Below, one piece after another: positions 20,463 to 28,860 of a stretch of 42,500 nucleotides of DNA. Position numbers and translations under genes: made by a program. Position 1 is the first letter of the stretch; each line of letters begins with the position of its first letter. The stretch spans positions 1,613,872-1,656,371 of the forward strand of contig CAUYUJ010016282.1 of assembly GCA_963575745.1 (NCBI GenBank). Direction: 5' to 3'. The notes below the pieces were generated by a model, which was given only the letters and a program-made list of their open reading frames with translations, was not told the origin of the DNA and did no database searches. This DNA comes from Prorocentrum cordatum (lineage: Eukaryota > Sar > Dinophyceae > Prorocentrales > Prorocentraceae).

Positions 20463-20484
20463 CTTGAGCCAGAATGGCTACGGA
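20463..20484 (-). other. Relict dinoflagellate spliced leader at the 5' end of LINE-A
   Basis: On the minus strand the 22 bases start TCCGTAGCCATT and end GGCTCAAG. They match the consensus DinoSL (DCCGTAGCCATTTTGGCTCAAG family) with one mismatch, C for T in the TTTT run. The first in-frame ATG starts only 3 bases beyond the leader. DinoSL is added to mRNA 5' ends by trans-splicing, so its presence in the genome at the start of a LINE implies insertion of a spliced transcript. Confidence 0.85.
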
Positions 20485-20590
20485 GTGCTGGTCAGCCGTG
20501 CAGGTCTGCCGTGCTGGTCTTGTGCTGGTCTGCCGTGTTGGTCTGCTATGCTCGCGTGGGCTGCCGTGATTGCCTGCCGTGCTCGCCCGC
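20485..20590 (+). repeat. 13-bp tandem array between LINE-A and LINE-B
   Basis: Units of CTGCCGTGCTGGT with variants (CTGCTATGCTCGCGTGG, TTGCCTGCCGTGCTCG). It lies exactly between the spliced leader of LINE-A (ends 20484) and the 3' block of LINE-B (starts 20591). Confidence 0.8.
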
Positions 20591-20790
20591 CGAAAGTGAA
20601 AGTGAAAGCCGGGGCCTTAAAGGCTCGATGGGGGAAATTCCCCACTACAAGCTCCAAACAACGGGGCGGCCCCAAGGGCCAGGGCAGGCGGAGGCGGGGC
20701 AGCCGACAGGCGTGACAAAGGGCCCCCCCAGACGCCAGCCCCCCCCCCCCCCCGAGCACGGCAATCGGGAAACACGAAACGACCGCGCTC
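20591..20790 (-). other. 3'-terminal block and distal 3' UTR of LINE-B
   Basis: Begins (plus strand) CGAAAGTGAAAGTGA and matches LINE-A 12371-12473 and then 14222-14270. The junction of these two segments, at about 20698-20715, is the uninterrupted counterpart of the LINE-A insertion site. A run of 14 C lies at about 20741-20754. Confidence 0.65.
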
Positions 20791-20965
20791 AACCAGAAAG
20801 AGCAAGTGAGCTGCCATCAGGATACGAACAGACACTACACACGATCAACCTGTAGACCAGAACGAGCATGCGAACTGCCTCGGAGAGAACAGGTACTACA
20901 CTCGATCAAACTGACCAGAACGAGCAGGCGAACTGCAATCGAAGAAAAGAACATATACTAAATTC
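20791..20965. repeat. Three tandem ~60-bp repeats in the LINE-B 3' UTR
   Basis: Units at about 20791-20846, 20847-20907 and 20908-20965. Each contains GACCAGAACGAGCA or AACCAGAAAGAGCA, GCGAACTGC or GTGAGCTGC, and a GAACA-x-TACTACACTCGATC-like end. LINE-A has only one recognisable unit, so the array grew in this copy or shrank in the other. Confidence 0.7.
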
Positions 20966-21002
20966 ATTCACTTGCTATCCTCGGACCTGGCTCCGAGGCG
21001 GC

Positions 21003-21870
21003 CTACGCGCCGGCAGCCAGCTCGGCCTCGCTCGGGCCGTGGGCCGCCAGGAGGTCCTCGCGAGCCCCAGCTCCACGGCCGCCTGCCGCTGCAGCAGGGG
21101 CCTCAGGCGCAGGCTCGCCGCTGGCTCCAGGCGCCCTGCCGCCGCCGCCAGGCGAGGCGGGGGCGTCGGCAGCGGCCTCGGCGCGCGGGCGCGCGGCCAC
21201 CCGCCCGCTCGCTCCTGTGGCTCCGCTGCAGTTGGCCGCACTGGCCTCTCCGCCGCCTGCCGCTGGCTGCTTGGCCGCCACCTCGAGCCGCTCCAGGTGG
21301 CGCCCCTTGGCGTCCGCAGGCGCTGGCCCTTGCGCTTGAAGGCCGGGGATGGCCACGCCCTGCTGGCGCTGCTTCGCCGACCTCGGCCTTCCTCCAGGGT
21401 GGGGCCCGCGCGCCCGCAGGCTGCGCTGGTTGCGCCCGCTCTCCTCCGTGTTATCGGCCAGCCACGGCTCCTTCAGCTGCGGCTTGGCCCCGGAGCGGCC
21501 ACCCAGCACCATGTGGGCGCCGCGCTGGGTGCAAGCCATCAGCTCCTGGGTCTGCTCGCCGTCGCCACTGCAGGCGTAGCTGAGGGCATGCCCGAGGATG
21601 CCGAAGGCCGCCGCGCTGGCAGAGAGGGCCGCGGCGCTGCCGGCTGAGCGGGCGACGGGCGCTCTCCAGGCGCGGCCTGTTGAGCTCTGGGCCCTCCTCC
21701 TCCTGGTCAGCGGGCGGGGCCTGCGAGTCTGGGGGCACCTCGAAGCGCGCCTGCCGCCGCTCGCCAGCATCAGGGAGGCCCTGGCTGTCCGTCTCGCTGA
21801 TGCCCTGCCAGATGACCGCGGCCTGGCCAGTCCACCGTGCCAGCTCGTGGACCACCTCGGCGAGCGCATG
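21003..21870 (-). pseudogene. LINE-B C-terminal region with degraded Cys motif
   Basis: The frame ends at 21003 with REDLLAAHGPSEAELAAGA, matching the LINE-A tail. The Cys motif at 21508-21539 reads ACTQRGAHMV, followed by LKEPWL. Compared with LINE-A (ACTKCGADMV, LKEPCL), two cysteines have become Arg and Trp, so a zinc site could not form. A frameshift near 21670 separates this part from RNase H. Confidence 0.5.
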
Positions 21871-22310
21871 GCTTTCGCCGATGGCCTGGCTGTCCGCAGC
21901 ATGCAGCCTGGCGCCCATCTTGGCGAGGCGGTCCGCGCGGTCGTTCCCGCGCCGCTGGGCTTCCGCGAGGCGCCCGTCCAGCACGGCCTGGCGGTTGCAG
22001 TGCGCTGGCACCTTCCGCACTGCAAACGAGCCTGGCTCGGAGGCCGCGTGGATCCTGCTCCAGAGGTGGGCGTTGGCCCTGTTGGGCGCTGTGGCGTAGG
22101 CCCGGCCCCGTCAGATGGTGGAGATGCAAACGACGTGGACCCCCCTCCACCGCTGGCCCTGCATAATTAGCCAACATCCATGCCGCAAGGTCCTCGCCGT
22201 CCTTGGCCGTCTGCTGCGGGCGGAGGTCACGCCTCACCGTTCCGTAGACGCCCGCGACCAGTTCCCGGTTGTCGTCGCACTGCGCGATGGCCCAGCCAGC
22301 TCGGGGGAGG
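21870..22310 (-). pseudogene. LINE-B RNase H-like domain, catalytic Asp lost
   Basis: Aligned with LINE-A: RAGWAIAQCDDNRELVAGVYG, QTAKDGEDLAAWMLANYAG, then VHVVCISTI followed by TGA (22111-22113). The conserved Asp of the VHIDC motif is Val here (22129-22131). Later parts persist: MRKVPAHCNRQAVLDG and QRRGNDRADRLAKMGA. One stop, a changed catalytic residue and frame changes show loss of function. Confidence 0.6.
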
Positions 22311-23149
22311 GGGCTGAAGTGTGGCTCGGGGGCCGAGCCATCCGAGTACAGCTTCCCATTCAGCCGGTCGTCAGGCGGCCTTCGGATCCACCACGCGCTC
22401 ACGGCATCTGTGCGGCGGCCCTGCGGAGGGGGTGGTGCTGGCAGCCAGCAGCGAGCGAAGTTCTCCTGCGGCCTCGCCCTGGGCACGGACCCGTTCAGCG
22501 CGCCGATCGAGCCGATGGGGCGCAACAGTCCTCAGCTGTGCCGCCAGCACGGGGCACCCGAAGAGCCTGTGCCAGAGGGTGCCACGCGCCGCCCCGCAGC
22601 AGCTGCGCCCAGCGTGACCGCGCTCCCTGGCGTTGCACAGCCTGGCCTGCGCCCAGTGCGCGTTGGAGATGCAGGAGATCAGCGCATGATGCCCACGTTC
22701 GCCGAGGCCCCCCCCTGGCCCGAGCAGCGGCGCGATGGCGTCCCAGAACAGCGGCCCCTGAAAAGCCATGCTGTGGGCGAGTTTCCGCATCTCATGGCGG
22801 TCAGAGGCGCGCCGCGCCCCGAGCCCAGCCTCGAACCCCGGCTCTCGCGGCCCCAGGAGTGCGAGGTCCAGCTGGTCCCCGAGGTCCATGACCAGGCATC
22901 GCTCCGACTCGAAATGCCAACCGATCATGGCCAAGGTGGGCGCCGCTGCATCCACGGGGGACGCGCAGTGCACCCGCGGCGACGCAGCCTCGGCGCGTCG
23001 GGCTGCTGCCGCCTCCAGCCCACGGCCCAGCATGCGCAGGGGCAGCTCCCTTGACTGGAGCAGCGCCGCCAGCATCTGCACCGTGTAGCCCGCAGCCAGC
23101 GCCGCGGGGCCCAGGTCGCGCCGCCGCCGCAGTTTCGCACATCGCAGCC

Positions 23150-24062
23150 TCAGGCCCAGGGCAGCTCCGTTAGGCGGCCGACCAGCGCTGCGGCACGCCG
23201 CAAGCCGCCAGGTGTGCAGCTCCCGTCCGCGATGCCCGTCACCGTGCGCCCCCGGATCATGCTGGCCGTCGGCCCTGCCTTGTGGATCAGGTCGACCTCT
23301 ACTCCAGCAGCCTTGAGGCAGCGAAGCCGCTTGGCGCGCTGCAGGGCTCCAGAAGCTCGAGCTCGACCTTCATGAACTCCACGCCTCGTGGCGCTGGCGT
23401 CCGCGCCAAGGTTCCTGGCCGGGAGGGCCCGCTTGAATTCCCAGCCGTGCGCCTGCCAGCGCTTCCCTGGCATCTGCGCCAGGCCAGGGCTGGAGGCAAG
23501 GCACGACGTTTCGGCAGCACTGAGGGGGGGATGCTGCTCCCCGAGGGGCCGCGCAACTTCCGCCCCAGCGCTGCCATGCTGGGCGGCAACCAGCCGTTCC
23601 GTGCCAAAGGCCTGCAGCGCGACGTCGTCGACGACGTTGCGGGCCACTACCAGCGGCCTGCCGCCCGCTGGGGCGGCGCGAATCGCCCCGAGCACAGGCA
23701 GCTCGGCAACCGTAGTGGCGCAAGCGCAGCCCGCCAGAGCCGCGCCCTGCGTGCAGAACACCTCGGAGGCGAGGCCCACGAAGCTGATGAACCGCGGGCC
23801 CTGGCACAGCACGAGCAGCCCTCGCAGCAAGCGGAGGTTGAAGCCATGCTCGATGGCGCAGCGCCAGAGCACGTCGTGCCGCAGGTTCTCGTAGGACTTC
23901 GCGATGTCCAGGAAGAGGCTGGCCGAGGCAAACCCGCTCTCGCGGGCGAAGGCCGCGTGCGCGCTGCGGAGCCGCCCAGCCTTCTCGCGGCCACGGTCGG
24001 CCTTGCCCCAGAAGAACCGATAGTCGTGCTCGGCCCCCCAGAGCGCATAGATGGACTGCCTG
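23150..24062 (-). pseudogene. LINE-B reverse transcriptase, C-terminal part, motif C intact
   Basis: Minus-strand frame 23150-23872 carries VLWRCAIEHGFNLRLL style sequence after motif A (FLDIAKSYENL, near 23895-23915), CTQGAALAGCACATTV (motif B-like) and NVVDDVALQA at about 23615-23635, so both motif C aspartates are present (GACGAC, 23624-23629). The domain is cut at about 24062 by the fold-back insert; its N-terminal part is at 28861-29115. Confidence 0.65.
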
Positions 24063-24121
24063 AGTTAAGATGCGCCCGTCCCGCTCATCTCTGGGAAATG
24101 CTGAAAACATTATTTATATTC

Positions 24122-24262
24122 CAAAATGCTCCTTTTGATGCTCCGAAAAATGCTCGCGCGGGTTCGCCGCAATTTGACGACGATGCTCCGAAAAATGCTC
24201 GCGCGGGTTCGGCGCACTTTCACGATGCTCCGAAAAATGCTCGCGCGGTTTTCGCGTTCGTT
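24122..24262 (+). repeat. Left subterminal array of GATGCTCCGAAAAATGCTC units
   Basis: Units GATGCTCCGAAAAATGCTCG, each followed by CGCGGGTTCG or similar, begin at about 24180 and 24225, with a variant at 24140. They are spaced about 45 bp apart. The right end of the insert carries the same family in the opposite orientation at 28206-28810. Confidence 0.7.
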
Positions 24263-24282
24263 CGGTTTCGGGCGCGTTTTGA

Positions 24283-24381
24283 ATGCCCCCCATCGCCGAC
24301 GCCGACGCCGACGCCGCCGCGGCCGCCGTCGCCGCCGCCGCCGCCGACGCCGACGCCGCCGCGGCCGCTGTCTCCGCCGCT

Positions 24382-24413
<32 letters not shown>

Positions 24414-24720
24414 CGCGGCCGCCGTCGCCGCCGCCGCCGCCGACGCCGACGCCGCCGCGACGCCGACGCCGCGCCGCCGCGCCGCGGCCGCCGTCGCCGC
24501 CGCCGCCGCCGACGCCGACGCCGCCGCGGCCGCCGTCGCCGCCGCCGCCGCCGACGCCGACGCCGACGCCGCCGCCGCCGACGTCGGCGACGACGCCGAC
24601 GCCGACGCGGGGTTTCGGGTTTCGGATTTGGGCGCCGACGGCGCCGCCGCCGCAGACGACGCCGATTTCGACGCCGACGCCCGACGCCGCCGTCGACGAC
24701 GACGGCCCATGGACCTATGG
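24283..24720. repeat. GCCGAC/GCCGCC compound microsatellite
   Basis: Hexamer-like units of GCCGAC and GCCGCC with recurring blocks of GCCGCGGCCGCCGTCGCC. Reading frames give poly-Ala/Asp, poly-Pro/Thr or poly-Arg; they are products of the repeat, not genes. Confidence 0.85.
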
Positions 24721-25225
24721 GCTAGGCACCAGGTAGGCACTAGGCCCCTAGGCCCTAAGCCCTAGGGGCCCAGTCTTATAGGCAGCCCAGGCACTAGGCC
24801 CTTAGGCTGCCTATAACCTACAACGCTACAAAATCATTCATGTTATCATATGATGGAGTAAGGAGTCTATGGTCTATGGCCAATCTACAGGATTTGTATT
24901 GAACATATAACCTAGATCTCCCATCCTGTAGTCTCTAAGCTCTAAGTTCTAGGGTCTAGATAGCTCGATAGCTACATGAGGTTATTGTTTCTTAGTTATT
25001 CGGTTATAGGTTATAGGATATAGGATATAAGATGCCCAAAGCTATAGAGTATAGAGTAGAGAGTAGAGGTGGCAGCTGGAGAGCTGGACCCAGCGATGCA
25101 ACGTGCTAGGTGCTAGAAGCTAGGAAGCCTGTACAGCTGCATCGTATTGACGAATGATTAATGATTACTGATTAATGCCTGATGATGAGCCCCTACTCCC
25201 TACTCCCGAATTCCCTACCTGAAGA
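24721..25225. other. AT-richer spacer with CCCTAAGCCCTAGG motifs
   Basis: Starts with GGCACTAGGCCCCTAGGCC-like palindromic copies at 24721-24810, then turns AT-rich (TATAGG, AGGATATAGG) to about 25060, in clear contrast with the GC-rich surroundings. No ORF or family is recognised. Confidence 0.55.
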
Positions 25226-25985
25226 ACCCCGGGAGCTTCTGAGGCCTGCGCCCCCCTGGGGGGTGGGGGCTTTGCAAAAATGTGGGGCCTGCGCCCCCCC
25301 GGGGGGGAATTTGCAAAATTGACAACTAACAACTAAGAATCCGCGCGGAGCGCGAGCGGTTTTTGTGATCTTCCAAGGAAATCAACAATTATTATAAACT
25401 CGCCCGGAGCGCGAGCGATTTGTGCGATTTTCACGCGGTTTCACGACTGGAGCCTGCGACCCCCCTGGGGTGGACTTTTGCAAGAATCTGGAGCCGGCGC
25501 CCCCCCTGGGGGGGCTTTGCAAAATCTGGAGCTAGCTAGCGGAGCGCGAGCGATCTTAGCGAGTATCAAAGGAAATCATTACAAACTCGCGCGGAGCGCG
25601 GGCGAATTTTGCGATTTTCAAGCGATTTCAATATTGGAGCCTGCGATCCCCTCTGGGGTGGACTTTGCAAAAAACTGGAGCCCGCGACCCCCCCGGGGGG
25701 ACTCTGCAAAAATCTGGAGCCTGCGCCCCCCTGGGGTGGACTTTGCAAAAATCTGGAGCCTGTGACCTCCCTGGGGCCCTGGGGGTGACTTTGCACAAAT
25801 CTGAACCATGCAGCATGCGGCCCCCCTGGGGGGAACTTGCCAACATCTGAAGCCTGCGACCCCCCTGGGGTGGACTTTGCAAAAATCTGGAGCCTGCGAC
25901 CCCCTTTTGGGGGGACTTTGCAAGCATCTGAAGCCTGCGACCCCCCTTAGTGGCGGCTGCGAGCCCCCTGAGGCTGCGAACCCCT
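25226..25985 (+). repeat. Array of GGAGCCTGCGACCCCCCTGG units
   Basis: About fourteen units of GGAGCCTGCG-A-CCCCCCTGGGG, then TGGACTTTGCAAAAATCT, with spacing of roughly 44-58 bp. Interspersed are copies of CTCGCGCGGAGCGCGAGCG, a palindrome-rich module, at about 25341, 25400, 25538 and 25585. Confidence 0.8.
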
Positions 25986-25999
25986 CCAGACGTGCTCCA

Positions 26000-26965
26000 A
26001 GAATGCCCCGCTCCCCCGGGACCCCGCTCTGGTCCTGCTCGGGACGCTCCAAACATGCTTTTAAAGATGCTCCAAACATGCTCCAAAAATGCTCTGCCTC
26101 CCGGGTAAGGTCCTGGTCCTCTCGGGATGCTCCAACAATGTTTTTAAAAATGCTTCCAACGATGCTCAAAAAATGCTCTGCCTCCCGGGTCAGGTCCTGG
26201 TCCTCCCGGGTAAGGTCCTGGTCCTCCCCGGGATGCTCCAAAAATGGTTCTAAAAATGCTCCTGAAGATGCTCCAAACATGCTTCAAAAATGCTCCCTCC
26301 CGGGTCAGGTCCTGGTCCTCCCGGGTAAGGTCCTGGTCCTCCTCGGGATGCTCCAAAAATGTTCCTAAACATGCTCCTAAAGATGCTCCAAAAATGCTCC
26401 AAAAATGCTCCGCCTCCCGGGTAAGGTCCTGGTCCTCCTCGGGATGCTCCAAAAATGCTCCAAGAGTGCTCCGCGGCTCCCGGGTAAGGTCCTGGTCCTC
26501 CTCGGGATGCTCCAAAAATGCTCCAAAACATGCTCCTAAAGATGCTCCAAAAATGCTCCAAAAATGCTCCGCCTCTCGGGTAAGGTCCTGGCCCTACCGG
26601 GTAAGGTCCTGGCCCTCCTCGGGATGCTCCAAACATGCTCCTAAACATGCTCCTAAGGATGCTCCAAAAATGCTTCAAAATTGATCCGCCTCCCGGGCAA
26701 GGTCCTGGCCTTCCTCGGGATGCTCTTAAACATAATCGTAAAGATGCTCCAAAAATTCTCCAAACATGCTCCGCCTCCCGGGTAAGGCCCTGGTCCTCCT
26801 CGGTTGTTTCTCAATGTTCTCACAGATGCTCCTAAAGTCCTAAAGATTTTCAAAAAATGCTCCGCCCCCCCGGTTCCCGCCCTTGTCCTTCTCGCTTTTC
26901 GGGGCGCTCCAAAAATGCACAAGGATGCCCCCAAAGATGCTCAAAACATGCTCCGCCTCCTGGAT
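26000..26965 (+). repeat. Array of GATGCTCCAAAAATGCTCC with GGTAAGGTCCTGGTCCTC
   Basis: Two modules alternate: runs of GATGCTCCAAAAATGCTCC or close variants, and CTCCCGGGTAAGGTCCTGG followed by TCCTCCTCGG. Periods vary from about 50 to 130 bp through internal duplications. The first module is the same as in the subterminal arrays, so the element seems to have grown from one seed repeat. Confidence 0.8.
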
Positions 26966-26994
26966 CCCTGCTCCGCCCTGAAGCCCCATCAGAC

Positions 26995-27640
26995 CCCGGG
27001 CCTTCGACCCTAGACCCCAGACTTTACACTCCAGATTCTAGACTCTAGACCTCTAGACATGAGACCCTGGGCTTGAGACCCTAGACCCAGACCCTGGACC
27101 CTCGACCCCGTGCCCTAGACCCTAGACCCTAGAGCCTTTGCCACAAATTTTCCAGGATGCTCCTGAGACGGACTAACCGACTAACCACTAAGCACTAACC
27201 CCAGAAGCCAGATGCGCCTGCCATCGGAGCCTAGGAAGCACACCACTGGCCCAGCCCCTAGCCCACAACCCAGACTCGTCATCCTTCTCGTTCCCCTTCC
27301 CTTCTGCCCGCCCTAGAGCCTAGAGAATCAAAATGCCACCAACACCGCGCGAGCATGTTTGGGGCATCGTCGAAATGGAGTGCTCCGCGAGGGCCGAGGC
27401 GCCGCCCGGTTTTGGGGCCAGCCCTCCCACCACCCATCCTCTCCTTCCCTCGCGGAGCATATAAGATATAAGATATAAGAGTCGCTTTGATTGCTTGGCT
27501 GCTTGGCCTGGCGCCTGGCGACATGCCATGGTCCGAGACCCTAAGCCCCTAAGCCCTATGCCTTAACCATTCACCCTTAATCCTAAACCCCTATTAGCCC
27601 TTAACCTGTAACCCTTAACCCTTAACCCTGATCTCGAATC
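26995..27640 (+). repeat. CCCTAGA and CCCTTAA degenerate repeats with spacer
   Basis: CCCTAGACCCTAGACC-type units lie at 26995-27135 and CCCTTAACCCTTAACCCT-type units at about 27540-27635. They resemble the plant-type telomere repeat (CCCTAAA) but most units differ by one or two bases and the runs are short. Between them, 27340-27365 holds one inverted copy of the GAGCATGTTTGGGGCATCGTC module, showing that the orientation has already flipped. Confidence 0.6.
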
Positions 27641-27649
27641 CCGAACCAC

Positions 27650-28205
27650 ATTGGCCGAGTCGTGGCCCGCATGGCCCATGGGACGAGACCCCATGGGAGG
27701 AGACACCAGGGGTCAAATCGCATGGGCCGAGACCCTATGGCCTATGGGCTGCGACCCCAAAATCGTGAAAACCAATCGGCAACGACTCTATGGGTCGAGA
27801 CCTTGTACCGAGATGCTGAGACCCTGTGGGCCGATACCTTGTGGCCCGAGCGTGGTCCGAGCGTCCTCCGAGCGTGGTCCGAGCGCGGTCGCCCCCCCCC
27901 CCCACACCCACCCACCCCACCCACCCACCCACCCAGCCGCACGCACACACACACACACACACACACACAGACGCCACGCCCCACACCACCCCACGCACCA
28001 CCCACCGCCCCCGCCCCCCACCCCCCACCCCACCCGCCCCACCCCACCCCGCCCACCCCCAGACGATATCCGATATCCTTGCTCCTTGCCCTCTTACCAA
28101 GCGACCGAGCGCCCCCTGCCCCTCTGGCATCTGTCCAGGCGAACCGCATCACTAGTCCGTTTACGTCGTATACTGTCAAACGCTGCCGCGTGGTTCTGGT
28201 TGTAG
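27650..28205. repeat. GGCCGAGACCCTATGG repeats and CCCAC/CACA microsatellites
   Basis: 27650-27885 holds degenerate units of GGGCCGAGACCCTATGG. 27891-27940 and 27995-28060 are CCCACC-type tracts. 27945-27970 is a (CA)n run. ORFs here encode His/Pro/Thr repeats only. Confidence 0.75.
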
Positions 28206-28812
28206 AGTGATGACGCTCCGAAACTGCTCGCGCGGTTTTGGTCGGACTTTGGCGATGCTCAAAAGATGCTCGCGCGGTTTTGGCAGCATTGCGAAGGTGT
28301 TCGCAAAAGGCCGAGCATCCCGGAAGCATCTTCAACGTGCCCCAGAACCGTGCGAGCATGTTTTGGAGCATCGTCAAAATTCAACCGAAATTGAAGAGCA
28401 TGTTTTGGAGCATCGTCAAAATTCAACCGAAACCGAAGAGCATGTTTTGGAGCATCGTCAAAATTCAACCGAAATGGAAGAGCATTTTTTGAAGCAGTGT
28501 CAAAATTCAACCGGAACCGAAGAGGATGTTTTTGGAGCATCGTCAAAATTCAACCGAAACCGTGCGAGCATGTTTTGGAGCATCGTCAAAATGCAACCGA
28601 CACCGAAGAGCATTTTTGGGAGCATCGTCAACATTCAACTGAAACCGCATCGTCAAAATTCAACCGAATCCGAAGAGCATGTTTTGGAGCATCGTCAACA
28701 TTCAACCGAAACCGAAGAGCATTTTTGGAGCATCGTCAAAATTCAGCCGAAACCGACGAGCAGATTCGGAGCATCTGCCTCAAAAAACCGAAGAGCATGT
28801 TTTCGGAGCATA
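28206..28812 (-). repeat. Right subterminal array, 42-bp period, inverted to the left one
   Basis: On the plus strand the units read GAGCATGTTTTGGAGCATCG followed by TCAAAATTCAACCGAAACCGAA. Many repeat every 42 bp between about 28340 and 28760. The reverse complement, GATGCTCCAAAACATGCTC, is the left-arm motif. The first two units near 28210-28290 keep the CTCGCGCGGTTTTGG form seen at the left end. Confidence 0.8.
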
Positions 28813-28860
28813 AACATTATGTTTTCAGCATTTCCCAGAGAGGAGCCGAGCGGTGCAGCG

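Larger units (their letters stand above)
12371..20484 (-). mobile_element. LINE-A: non-LTR retrotransposon with 5' spliced leader
   Basis: Reading the minus strand from 20484, the order is: spliced leader, short N-terminal region, coiled coil, exonuclease/endonuclease/phosphatase-type (APE) endonuclease, RT, RNase H, a Cys-rich motif, 3' UTR and a conserved terminal block. This is the layout of APE-type LINEs with RNase H, which copy themselves by target-primed reverse transcription. A ~1.75 kb insert (12474-14221) splits the 3' UTR. Without it the copy is about 6.4 kb. Coding sequence is cut by frameshifts near 19640 and 19015 and in the RT, and RT motif C has lost an aspartate. It pairs along its length with LINE-B. 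Confidence 0.8.
24070..28860. mobile_element. Fold-back insert of ~4.8 kb made of tandem arrays, inside the LINE-B RT
   Basis: A 22-bp perfect inverted repeat, core CTGGGAAATGCTGAAAAC, lies at 24089-24110 and 28819-28840. Weaker similarity extends about 12-15 bp outward (GCGC...CCGCTC) and inward (TTAT, then CC-x-AAAA...TGCTC). Just inside each end are arrays of the same motif pointing inward: GATGCTCCGAAAAATGCTC on the left, and on the right, read from the other strand, GATGCTCCAAAACATGCTC. The centre holds GCC-rich, CCCCCCTGGGG, GGTAAGGTCCTGG, CCCTAGA/CCCTTAA and CCCAC arrays. No protein or RNA gene is evident. Flanks match adjacent LINE-A sequence. I cannot define a target duplication. It resembles fold-back elements in architecture. 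Confidence 0.6.

Noticed and set aside
20463-20484. A functional spliced-leader RNA gene
   Set aside because: The leader is followed at once by the LINE start codon, not by a GT splice donor and a short intron-like RNA with an Sm site. It is a relict in a retrocopy.
24283-24765. Ala/Asp- and Arg-rich ORFs of 160-208 codons
   Set aside because: They are translations of a GCCGAC/GCCGCC microsatellite in all frames.
27540-27640. A true telomere or chromosome end
   Set aside because: Units vary and total about 100 bp, with unrelated repeats on both sides, so this is internal low-complexity DNA.
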